NCBI GenBank assembly: GCA_000469685.2
Contig: LS997564.1
Span: 20,844,960 to 20,908,959 of the forward strand
Direction: 5' to 3'
Length of the DNA stretch: 64,000 bases
Source: Haemonchus contortus
Lineage: Eukaryota; Nematoda; Chromadorea; Rhabditida; Trichostrongylidae
The notes under the pieces were generated by a model, which was not told the DNA's origin, did not search any database, and worked only from the letters and a program-made list of their open reading frames with translations. Shown piece by piece: positions 11,504 to 22,012 of this stretch (position 1 is its first letter; each line of letters starts with the position of its first letter). The position numbers and the translations under genes were made by a program.

Positions 11504-12184
11504 TCAATGACCCATTTCAGCATCACGCATAGCGCTAAAATCGGTTGAACCGTGGTCAGTGCTTGGTTGATAATTTTGCGGTTCGAATGTTTGATTGGAA
11601 TCGGAGTCAAAGCCAGCTTCAGAGAATCCTGTATTAGAATCATCGTTGATGTTGGCACCAAACCGTGCGAGTCGTGGAGCGTTCGGTGCTGTACCCGAAT
11701 CTGCAGATAGTGTATAAACAAAATGGCGATAAACTCTATACGAAAAGCAATTCGGATCTTCTCCATTTGTTGAAAGGATTTACCTTGTGAATTCTCTTCT
11801 GTAGATTGTATAGTATTGCTGGCGTCCTCATCTATAGCAGGCTTCGTAATTTTTGGGGGAATGTTCATCTGGGCTGTCACTATAAAGGAAACAATTGGAT
11901 TGTTAAACCTTGAAACTCAGTAAAGATAAGACAGCTATAACAGCAACATAGTGGCAAGAAGAACCATTACGCAAATCTGATAAAGGTAGGTACGCTCCCG
12001 TTTACTATTCCAAACGAGTCGGAACCGATTTCGTCAGAACCAGAGACTGATATGAGATGTCTTATAATCATGCCATGCTTCAAAGCGTTTTTGGCGTAAT
12101 ATATTAATCAGTCACATTTGCAAAAAAGAACCTAGGGGGTATCCTACTATATATAACGCGCTAAGTGTGTCTGTTGGTTTGTCT

Positions 12185-12263
<79 letters not shown>

Positions 12264-14719
12264 ACCGGAAATTCATAACTCCGGTTCCCGTCGACCTAGA
12301 GAGTTCAAATTTGGTAGGTGTAAGGGGGGCGGGATGGAAACACTAATGGTGGGTGGTGGGGCCGGACTCCGCCCACATGGGGCGGGGTTTGTGCGAAATA
12401 AATGTTTGAGTGCAAATTCATAACTCCGGTTTCCGTCGACCTACAGAGTTCAAATTTGGTAGGTGTAAGGGGGGCGGGATGGGAACACTAATGGTGGGTG
12501 GTGGAGCCGGACTCCGCCCAAAGGGGGCGGGGCGTGCGCGATAGAAATTTTGGGCCGCAAATTCATAACTCCGGTTCCCGTCGAACTACAGAGTTCAAAT
12601 TTGGTAGGTGTAAGGGGGGCAGGATGGGAACACTAATGGTGGGTGGTGGAGCCGGACTCCGCCCACAGGGGGCGGGGTTTGTGCGAAATAAATGTTTGAG
12701 CGCAAATTCATAACTCCGGTTTCCGTCGACCTACAGAGTTCAAATTTGGTAGGTGTAAGGGGGGCAGGATGGGAACACTAATGGTGGGTGGTAGGACCGG
12801 ACTCCGCCTACAAGGGGCGGAGTTTGTGTGAAAAACTTAAACTTGGACCTAGAGCGTTCAAATTTGGTAGGATTACAGACGGCAGGGTGGAAACACTTAT
12901 GGTGGGTGGCAGGACCGGACTCCGCCCACAAGGGGCGGGGTTTGTGTAAAAACTCAAACTTGGACCTATAGCGTTCAAATTTGGTAGGAATACAGGCGGC
13001 AGGGCGGAAACACTTATGGTGGGTGGCAGGACCGGACTCCGCCCACGAGGGGCGGGGTTTGTGTGAAAAACTTAACTTGGACTTAGAGGGTCCAAATTTG
13101 GTAGGAGTACAGGCGGCTGGGTGGAAACACTTATGGTGGGTGGCAGGACCGGGCTCCGCCCACAAGGGGCGGGGTTTGTGTGAAAAACTCGAACTTGGGC
13201 TTAGAGGGTCCAAATTTGGTAGGAGTACAGGCGGCAGGGTGGAAACACTTATGGTGGGTGGCAGGACCGGGCTCCGCCCACAAGGGGCGGGGTTTGTGTG
13301 AAAAACTTAAACTTGGACCTAGAGCGTTCAAATTTGGTAGGAATACAGACAGCAGCGTGGAAACACTTATGGTGGGTGGCAGGACCGGACTCCGCCCACA
13401 AGGGGCGGGGTTTGTGTGAAAAACTCGAACTTGGACCTATAGCGTTCAAATTTGGTAGGAATACAGGCGGCAGGGCGGAAACACTTATGGTGGATGGCAG
13501 GACCGGGCTCCGCCCACAAGGGGCGGGGTTTGTGTGAAAAAACTTAAACTTGGACCTATAGCGTTCAAATTTGGTAGGAATACAGGCGGCTGGGTGGAAA
13601 CACTCATGGTGGGTGGCAGGACCGGACTCCGCCCACAAGGGGCGGGGTTTAACTTGGACCTAGAGCGTTCAAATTTGGTAGGAATACAGGCGGCAGGGTG
13701 GAAACACTGATGACAGGTTGCAAGACGAAACTCCGCCCCAAAGGACTGGGCGTGAATAAATACTGTTGGTTCGGACCCAGACCGTTGAAGCTTGAAGGCA
13801 CAAGGAGTTGGCTGGGAACATTGATGGTAGCTAACATAGTAGACTCAGCCGCGATGAAGTCTGAATACTTATTCTCTAAATAAGTTTTGTGATATAATGC
13901 GATGTTTTATTCGGACACAGCAAAGATGGCTTACAGAAAAAATCGCGCACAGTTTGAAGCTAATACTGAGGGTGTACAGCTTTCAAAGAAAAAGTAGAAT
14001 CCGAAGTGTTATTTGCGCATAGCAAATTTCTCAGAGGAAGGAGGAGCGCCCGGCGTAGCCGGGCGAACCCATTAGAAGGAGGGACGCCCGGCGTTAGCTG
14101 GGCGGCCCGACTGGTATTAAAAGATGGCGATTGCCGAAGTGGTTCTACAGCTCTAAAGGTAAGCAAGTAATTAGGGTAGTTTACGGCTAAATAGTTCTCC
14201 ACATAAAAGTAAAAGCATTAAGTTTCCTCTCCCCTGGTGGAATTCGTTTAAATCTTGGAAAACTAAAGTTCTTGCAATTCTCGAAAAATGTAGGATACAG
14301 AAAAATCTCTTAATAATCATTACAACAAGTCGCCCATTTCATGCAATGAGGAAAACAGTCAACTGTTATTGATCATTAAAGCAGAATGTACACTAGTGAG
14401 GAACATCCTCCTTCCCCTTTTGTCCAGATCAGATGACCTCAAATAGCTTCCTTTTTCAGCTGCTGAACAAATTTCAACACAGAAACGGCATGATTTGTCA
14501 CCCAAGCTCTTGTTTTGCTGGTGAATTCGGGCATTAAAAGAGAATAGAGGAAGGTAACATACCAGGAACCCATTTTTGTATCTTGATAGCGGTATCTTTG
14601 ATCAGCACCCATTTCTTCTCCCACTTCCGCACTTTTTCTATAGAACTTATGACTTTTCGCAACTCATCCTTTGTTCGATTTCTCGTTTCTGCACGGTGCG
14701 TTCGGTTTGCTGAGTACAT
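11504..14719 (-). CDS. BCL7-family protein (SWI/SNF-associated), complete, three exons
   Basis: Reading down the minus strand, exons are 14719-14563, 11879-11784 and 11628-11504. Both introns are phase 1 and join cleanly to give 125 residues plus stop. Residues 1-52 are the diagnostic BCL7 N-terminal domain: MYSANRTHRAETRNRTKDEL, then IEKVRKWEKKWV and IKIQKWVP. The rest is acidic, Ser/Gln-rich and low in complexity (ENSQGFSEAGFDSDSN), ending ...DAEMGH. BCL7 proteins are known accessory subunits of SWI/SNF (BAF) chromatin remodellers and act in the nucleus. The start ATG lies two bases behind an AG acceptor (tttag), suggesting spliced-leader trans-splicing. The first intron (11880-14562) contains a candidate Helitron. 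Extra small exons in the introns cannot be excluded, but none is needed. Confidence 0.9.
12183..12261. repeat. (GT)n microsatellite
   Basis: An almost pure GT dinucleotide run of about 70-80 bases near the 5' end of the candidate Helitron, directly before the first minisatellite unit. Confidence 0.95.
12271..13730. repeat. Minisatellite: about 4 units of 145 bp then about 8 units of 117-120 bp
   Basis: Every unit carries ttcaaatttggtagg, a ggaaacact-atggtgggtgg block and actccgcccac-ggggcgggg. The ttcaaattt anchor recurs at 12304, 12449, 12594 and 12739 (period 145), then near 12857, 12974, 13090, 13208, 13327, 13444, 13564 and 13668 (period about 117-120, last unit shortened). The long units carry an extra ttcataactccggttcccgtcgac segment that the short units have replaced with aaacttggacct. 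Open frames on both strands here arise from the repeat and are not genes. Confidence 0.95.
14047..14104 (+). repeat. Duplicated terminal hairpin of the Helitron
   Basis: Two near-identical segments, gaaggaggagcgcccggcg and gaaggagggacgcccggcg, each form a GC-rich stem-loop (CGCCCGGC...GCCGGGCG and CGCCCGGC-GTTA-GCTGGGCG). Only the second is followed by CTGG at the proper spacing. A doubled 3' hairpin may reflect an end-bypass event during rolling-circle replication. Confidence 0.55.
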
Positions 14720-16745
14720 CTCTAAATTGTTAAGCACAGATGAAAATGAAAGACTCGATGTCACTACAGTGGCTAAATAGCAGAGATGGAAATGAATGAA
14801 GGGAGGAATAAAATGGTGATCCCCTTGGAATGCCTGACATGAAACCTAGAAAACAAAACATATAAAAACAGTGAAAACAAGAGCACAAATTGGATTGTAC
14901 GTGTATATGTAAATATGTACGCGTGTGTGACCGGAATAGATAACTCCCTGTCATTTCGCGAGCGCAACTTCGTACGTTTGTGGGAATATAGGGGATTAAA
15001 GTGAGGCGTAGCCTCCATCTCTGTGATATGGGTCATCATTTTCAGTTTTATGGTGCTGGTTAAAAAGTCCATAGCCATCTATAGTTCAGGTGTGAGAAGT
15101 AACCGCACTTCCTCCAGCATGAGGAACATATTTTATCTCACAAATGTCCTCTATAAAAGTCCAGGGAAGTTAGACTCTGAGTTTTCGAATATGTCTGTTC
15201 TTGACGAAAACGACAACTATTGTTCCACGGTATTTTTCAAAAATGTCAGTTAAGTTGTACTAGCCGTAGGTTGTCTGTTTTGTAGTCTTTTTTATTCTGA
15301 GTTGTAGTGTTATAGCGTTGACTTAGGCACTTATTTTCTACAATGAGACATCAACTTCGGTATCACGGAGCTATTATAAATCACTAAACCACCCCTACCC
15401 TTACGGCCTATATGGCGCAACCATAAAATTGAATCTGGAAAGGTGATTCACGTAGAGTGAAAGTCAGTCGCTCGGAACACAATTCGCACACATAATTGAA
15501 GCCGAACTCTGCCCTCGGTGGGAGGAGCGCGCGATCGTTAACCACGCAATACTGAGCTAAATTGGAACAGTTCAGCCATGTTGGAATAAGTGGGGAGTCT
15601 ATATACTTGGAACATATGATAACGGAGAAATTTACGGGAATTACGGCAATTCTGGGCTACGAAAGCAAATGTCCTTTGTTTTCAGGCAATTAGAAAAGCG
15701 TAAAATTGGCAGGACGGTCCCAGATAAGCCCACTGTAGGGAACAAATCTAGCATGTGCTATGCATGCTTAACCTAAACGAAACTTCCTGTTACAGGCACG
15801 ACGTGCTCCCAAGAGGAGGGTCCCCCACTGAAAATTATCTATAAAACTCCAGAAACATTCTAGAATTCGTGGAATAAATGAGCAGAGACTACCGAGAATA
15901 CCAAATAAAGAGGTCAAATTCCCACGTTTAGGTGGGCGAAACAAGTCACTCTTCCAAACCCAGTTTCAACAACATCCTAAATGCCGAAAAAAGTTAATAG
16001 ATGCTAGCAGGAGGAGAGGTCGATTATCATTATAAGTGAAACAGCTACCGAAATGAGTGCACTTCAGATCAAGAATCTGCATTAAGGTTCAAAAACTACC
16101 AGGGTTTGCTAGGAATCAAATAATGCGGCCCTAGGAATAGATCGAGGCTGGAAAAGTAACAGAGGACATTTTTTGCGTGATTGGGGTACACGGATTCAGG
16201 TTGAAGAGGTTCGACTGAGAAAAAGAAACGGATAAAAGCTAGCAAGGGAAAAAAGATGAAATTTTCATGGTATGTGAGGAATGAGCTAAAGTGGGCAAAG
16301 CTAAGATAGAAAATCTGCACAGCTGTTCAGAAAAGCTTCGTCATAAACGGGAAAAACGGAGCGAACCACAGTCGGAATGATAAATTATTATTGGGAAATA
16401 TACACATATAACCACAGCACATTCCCAATTTCCTGCCTTTGAAACAGTGTGTTATAAAAGCACCCCCACTCCCCGATGTTGATAAAGCTATTTATAACAC
16501 TCCTAGCGTTTCAAAAGAGAAAAACTGTCCATCGTACATCTCAAAAGAATGTAAGAGGTGGTCAAGGTTGCTGATGAGTTAGCATGAAAAGAAATGAAAC
16601 AACAAATAAAATTGGTCGCGACAATAGTTAATAAGGGTCTACACACTTTTAATTGCGAGTTAAACGGAGGAAGTTGGACACATAACGGATTTCTAGCTTC
16701 CATAGACCCAACCCAACGCCTCATCCGGACACCGTTCACGAAGAA

Positions 16746-16999
16746 GCGTCCGCGTTGCAGCCCTTGCGCTGGAGCATGTTATTCCAGTGTGGCTGCTGAG
16801 TCGTGGCGCTCCACTATAGGCTTCTGCGTCCTCTTTATTATTTACTAACGGGTATGCTTGAGCATGTAGAATAAATGAGGAATTTGAGATAGTAGTCGAA
16901 GAGAGAAAAGTTAAGAGCAACCAACAACGTCCTATAAATAGACTGAGAAATTACTCTGGAATAACGTGCTCCAGCGCAAGGGCTGCGACGCAACCGCTT
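16746..16999. repeat. Inverted-repeat pair around 165-bp spacer
   Basis: Positions 16746-16788 (gttgcagcccttgcgctgga core) are mirrored at 16956-16999 with a few mismatches. No coding content. It may be a decayed MITE. Confidence 0.5.
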
Positions 17000-17538
17000 C
17001 TACCTGGGCAGTGTCGGGATCATGGGAACTTGCTCTGCTAAAGTGTGTCCATATCCCATTTTATCAAACTGACTGTGCCTTTCGTCTGAATGACATTTCT
17101 AGGTCGTCACGGAATTCCTTCGTGTATGATTCGCTCCGTTTTTCCCGTTCATGAGGGAGCTTCCTCGAGCAGCCGTGCAGATCTTTGATCCTAACTCCGC
17201 CCACTTCAGTGCCCATCTTTGAATACTCCATTTAGGACATTTGGGACACCTCTTGCTTGGTTTCATGGATTCCCTATTAGCGGAAGTCGCTGATCCGCTT
17301 CAGAGCGTCGTCTTCTGAGGAAGCAGGATAAAGATGCAGTCACCGAAATTCGATATGCTGTAGAAGGGACTATCAGGTAGGCTTGACACGCTATGCGATA
17401 CTGTAATGACGACTAGACCAGGGCGATGGAAATTATGAACGAAAAGAATCCTATGCTTCGTGTCCCTCGGGCGAAGATGATTTGCTGACGAATGGTTACT
17501 GTCGCTCTGTCGAGGAAATCGATTATAAAGCGACCGAC

Positions 17539-17570
17539 AACCGATCGATACTCACCTGTATCGATCGGTT
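17539..17570. repeat. Perfect 13-bp hairpin
   Basis: The arm aaccgatcgatac is exactly mirrored after a 6-base loop. A lone accgatcg also occurs near 17671. Function unknown. Confidence 0.6.
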
Positions 17571-19019
17571 GACACCATCCGAAAATCTTGCTGTGTCACA
17601 CCCATCAGACCTGAACGTTACGTGTCAATTGCTCAAAGCATAGGCAAATGCCCTTAATTTCTGATCGCTACCGATCGAAACCACAAAGAATACTGGTCAC
17701 TAAATATGCAATACTTCCTTAAGTCAACGTCCATCGTCTTGAGAAGAGAGACTGTGTTAAACGATCACATAAGTGGTTTTGAGAAGGTTTTTTCGATTTT
17801 GGTTTTTTGCCATGCCCACTTTAAGGCCTCCTGACTTGCTACGAAAGGTTGTCGTATCAACTTACAAGATGGATTTAATCATCCCGTGAGTGTGTGACAC
17901 AGTAACCCATACACACGCTGAAACGCCTCTAAACACCTGTCACATATACGATGCAAAGGAAAGGTACGTCGGGTGAAGCCCACGGTGAAGGTGGTGCAGT
18001 ACTAGGGTGTTAGTGTGTCACAAATTCACGAGACGTTAAAATCTCTCTAATTCTCAACTTATGCCATTCTCACTTCTGTTTCCCGTTTGTAGAGCTTTTT
18101 GAGTACTGCAGCTTCAATCCTAGGTTCACCACTTTGGTGCAGCCCCACGTAACCGTGAAAATCTCTTTGCTCGCACTTTTGAGAACCTTTTCAATATGAA
18201 CACTAATTTTTATATAAGTTTCCCCCACATGGAAGGGTGTCCCACCTACGCATAAATTTGACCTCTGTTCGTTTTCTGCCTCTACCTTGTTTTAAGTATA
18301 GTTTGGATAATTTTCGAATCAGAGTGCAGATTTTTGATTTAAGCTCCGCCCATTACGGTGACCACCTTAACGACCATGATGATTGACCGCTCCTTTGCTA
18401 GCATTTAGCCTCTACAAGCGTCGATTTTGAATAGGAGGTGAATGCGAAAAACGAGAATCACTCATACATAGCTGTATCCTTTCATCTTTATGTTAACATA
18501 GTTTTTCTGCTTACAGCAAGCGAAACCCGTTATTATATAGAGTTTCTTATTGTTATTGTTCTTGTCTATGGTCCCATTCATGCTTTGCAACTGTTTTCTT
18601 CTCGTCTTCGGTTTCATTAGAACTTTGCATTCGCCTTTTGGGGAAAAGGCAAGGGGCGAAAACTTTGGTTTCCTGCTAATATTCCTTATCTTGATGGTTC
18701 GTGCTATGATTGAAAACCTTGAGGCATTCCAACATGCTTGTCCTGCTTTGTTCCTTTCCATGGAAGGCTTCCTGCTTCGTTCCTTTTCTTGATGATGCAG
18801 AAACTCTCCTGAGTTCATACTGTAATGAGGTTTGAAATAGATACACCGAAGTAGAACAGGAAGAGTATGAAGGTGACTTGATTGGTTGCTGTTAATTTGT
18901 ATTCATTTCGGAAAAGAAGTAAATCTCACGTGCCGTCTTATCGAGTTCGCTATGATGACAGTTCGGATCTACTTCCTTTTTGAATAATTTCTACATTCAG
19001 GTCTTTTTTTCTAATGCAG

Positions 19020-22012
19020 GAAACTCCAAGTAATGAAAAGGTCGCTGCCACTCCCAGACGCAGGCGTTCAGCTTCGTCAAGCATGGTAAGGCGTAAAACT
19101 TGTTGTTTAAGGAAGGTGTATTTCGAGTCATACTCAGCCTTGTTAAGTTGATTTGGTTCTAGGTTTCGCCTTCGCCGAGTCGTATAACGCGGGCAATGAG
19201 AAGGGCTGGAGTGACTACCCCTAAAGAGGAAAAAACCCTTGAAGTCGTACAAGAGCTTCCTGCTGATGATGAAACTGACAGTCGTTCAGCCTGAATTCCA
19301 CGATGAGCCTACCCTATCTGAGCCTTCGTCCAAAACAAGCGACATTGTTGAACAAACCCAGAGTTTATCTGCAGGAGAGAGGTCCCTAGATCAAAGTGAC
19401 AACAACGTTTCGAAGCCGGAAACGAGCATAAAAAATCTTACATCTCCCTCAAAACGCTGTGATATCCTGTTAGAAAATTCGCCCATAGAAAAATCGATGG
19501 TCGAGGAAATTGCAGAAGGAGTGAAGGAGGCGTCACTAGCTCTGGAGCCACATAAGCACCATACTACTACCGCAGAAGAATCTTCTTCTAAGGAATGTCC
19601 AGTTTCCTCTCAGAAGGAATTATCTGCTCAGGATGGTACTACTGAAGAGCATTTGGAATCAGGTACCCCTCCCTTGGTTCAGAAGCCAGCTGAATCAGAT
19701 GCATCGGTCGCAAAGGATGACGGCAAGGACTCTTCTCAACGAACATCTGAAAAAGGATCGGCAGGCGATGAAACGCCGTATCAAACAGGGTCACAGCCAG
19801 CGCAACCAACTGGATCACCAATTAAAGGTGTCAGTTCGACGAAGTTGTCTCCCTCCATAAGATCTCCGGGACCTGCTTCATCGCAGTCCCTTCCTGAGGA
19901 AGCTGTCACGGACTCATTGCAGAAAGAAGGGACGCCTGTAGTAGAGGAGTCCATTGCAATGAATGCTGTGGATGAAGTAGCATCTCTCAAAGGGAAGCCT
20001 GACGTTGAACAGTTACAAGAATGCAAAATAAAATGTAATGGGAAAAGCAAAACTGAGAGGACGACAGAGGGAATCCCTGTTGAAGACTCGTTTGTTGAGA
20101 CCCAACAGAGGATATTGTCTCCAAAGCAAGTACTAAACCAGGAAATCGAGTGCTCTGCAAATTTTCCTGGCGACTTCGTTGCAAATGCGAAGGAAACTAC
20201 GAAGATGGTCGATACCGCTGACTGTTCTTTGGAAAAGCTCTCTACCAGTGAAGGTAGGTTTTTTTTTTGTTTGTTTTCGGGTTAAATTTCTCACTTAATT
20301 TGTGCAGCAGAAATTTCAATATTCCCTTGTTTCCTAATAGTGTTTGTTTTGAATTTCTATCGAAAGGTACATGTCTAACATCTCTGGCTCAAGAAACTCA
20401 TCTTTCTACTTTCTTTCGTAATGCATTCTTGCATACCATGATGTTTCCTTAACTTACAATGGAAGGATCCTAAGTCGAAGTGGCCATTTGAAATGGGACC
20501 TATACTGCTAGCAGTATTTTTTGATGCTGATTTCAAATCTGCATTCAAAATCTGCCAAACGATTCTCTGAACGAAGTTATGGAGGTGGTCTCCGAAGAGC
20601 GCTCAACAGGGGAAAGCACAAATGCCATGGTCGCCGGCAGTACAGCAGTGGCGGCTTGGAGTGGAGGTAAGCGTGACGCTTCATAGGCACGGGACCAGGG
20701 ATCGGGTCTGATAGGCAGTGGTGTTTTTGCAAATTACAGAACTTTTTCCTCCAGGTTGTAAAAATCTTTTTATGTTAGTTTTACCGCCTTCAGCGACTTT
20801 TTGTTGCTGGAGGCGAGTCAATTCCTACTTAAACCGTCCCACATCTACTACAACCACCAGCATTACAAAAATTCTATTTTCATTGTTATACATTTCAAAT
20901 TAACTGTAAGACAACTTTTACCTATGATAAGCGGATGCGATAACCTAGCACGGACGTTTAAAACAAAAAAGTTTTTCGCAATGAGCGCAACGAATGAAAA
21001 AAATCACTTCTCTGATAGCGCATTCCACCTGGATTTGTTTGTTACATCGCTCTAACAAATGACCTGGGAAGAAGAACCTGCACCTGCTCTTTGGACGCTT
21101 CCAAAATACTAAACATCAACGACCCCCTAAATCTGCTTTGCTGTTTCTTCTTCATCATCCGGTTCCTACAGTGGATCGGCGTCTTCGTTCTCAATCACGC
21201 AGTCTTCTTCGCCCTCAAAATCGAGGTCTTCGTAAAAGGAATTCCGAAGATAGAGGAAAAACTATCTATCAACTTGTGCTCCTTCCTTGTGAGGACATCA
21301 CAGGAACCGAAATATTCCTTGTTCTTTGGAGTTACATCCATCCTTATATGCCACACTTTGCCGCGTTTGCCTTACCTTTATTGAAAACTGACCACAATCC
21401 CCCACCTTTTTCAAGGACCAATCGATAACAGTAGGAGACGGTTTAAGTAGGAATTGACTCGCCTCCAGCAACTAAAAAGTCGCTGAAGGCGGTAAAACTA
21501 ACATAAAAAGATTTTACAACGTGGAGGAAAAAGTTCTGTAGGATGCAAAATAGCCGCCGCCCACCAAACTCGATCCTTGGCCCCTTGCCTGTGAAGCGTC
21601 ACGCTTACCTCCACTTCAAGCCGCCACTGCTGGACAGCCGGCGACCATGGCATTTGTGCTTTCCCCTGTTGAGGGCTCTTCGGAGACCATTTCTATAACT
21701 TCGCTCAGAGGATCGTTTGCCAGATTTTGAATGCAGATTTGAAATCAGCATCAAAAAATACTTCTAGCAGTATAGGTCCCATTTCAAATGGCCACTTCGA
21801 CTTGGGATCCTTCCCTTGTTAGCCAAGACTTCGCTCCTTCTGACTATTATCCACTGAGTTTTATATCGACCACAGCTGTGAAGAGACATAGATCCAATAA
21901 AAGTAAAATTCATTCAGGTACGGCGAGAGAAACCTCTGAAGAAGCTTCTGGGCATGAAACTTCGCGAAAGCAAGTAAGGAATGATGAGCAGCGTCCAGCA
22001 ACACGTGCCAAG
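19020..22012 (+). CDS. Unrecognised Ser/Pro/Glu-rich protein (partial, internal exons; one frame break)
   Basis: Three exons can be joined: 19020-19085, 19163-20253 and 21876-22012, with matching phases at both introns. The first two encode a basic start (TPRRRRSASSSM, SPSPSRITRAMRRAG) and then a long, highly hydrophilic acidic region. The third adds KRHRSNKSKIHSG and ends ...RPATRAK. The composition suggests a disordered nuclear protein, but I recognise no domain and assign no function. The frame that fits the 19163 acceptor hits TGA at 19293, while the long open frame (to 20253) runs one base over; both overlap at about 19239-19292. A one-base indel near 19285-19290 is likely, as a sequencing error or a true lesion. 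The second intron contains foldback element 2. First and last exons are not identified. Confidence 0.55.
20450..21828. mobile_element. Foldback element 2 (about 390-bp inverted arms)
   Basis: The sequence at about 20450-20845 returns as a reverse complement at about 21430-21828, at roughly 90% identity by eye. Landmarks are ggatcctaagtcgaagtggc at the outer edges, aagcacaaatgccatggtcg in the middle and ctggaggcgagtcaattcct inside. The 580-bp centre has only small ORFs and no transposase. It lies inside the intron between exons ending at 20253 and starting at 21876. An apparently open exon at 20560-20670 lies within the arm and is rejected. Confidence 0.8.

Larger units (their letters stand above)
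12142..14114 (+). mobile_element. Candidate non-autonomous Helitron
   Basis: The left end reads A|TCCTACTATATATAACGCG, starting with TC directly after an A. The right end has a hairpin with an 8-bp stem (14085-14104), then six bases, then CTGG|T, which fits the Helitron 3' rule of CTRR about ten bases beyond a hairpin and insertion between A and T. There are no terminal inverted repeats and no Rep/helicase coding. The interior holds a (GT)n tract and a 1.4-kb minisatellite, common in non-autonomous Helitrons. It lies wholly inside the first BCL7 intron. The end motifs are seen directly; the family assignment is inference. Confidence 0.65.
14724..19019. other. Intergenic region without a recognised gene
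   Basis: I see no convincing exon chain on either strand. It holds an inverted-repeat pair at 16746-16999, a perfect hairpin at 17539-17570, and a diverged 45-bp direct repeat (cagatctttgatcctaactc near 17180 and cagatttttgatttaagctc near 18330). Small ORFs such as 14773-15078 (-), 16594-16848 (+) and 18462-18818 (-) lack family motifs. Upstream exons of the gene at 19020 could lie at its right end. Confidence 0.4.

Noticed and set aside
12498..13883. Long overlapping open frames on both strands rich in Gly/Pro/Arg and Lys/Phe
   Set aside because: They follow the minisatellite period exactly and occur on both strands; they are products of the repeat.
14439..14540. Extra BCL7 exon after caccag (TRAWVTNHAVSVLKFVQQ)
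   Set aside because: The phase-1 join gives a stop after a few codons, whereas the 11879 exon joins perfectly.
20560..20670. Exon-like segment with gtaagc donor
   Set aside because: It is inside the inverted arm of foldback 2 and also present in mirror form at 21620-21720.
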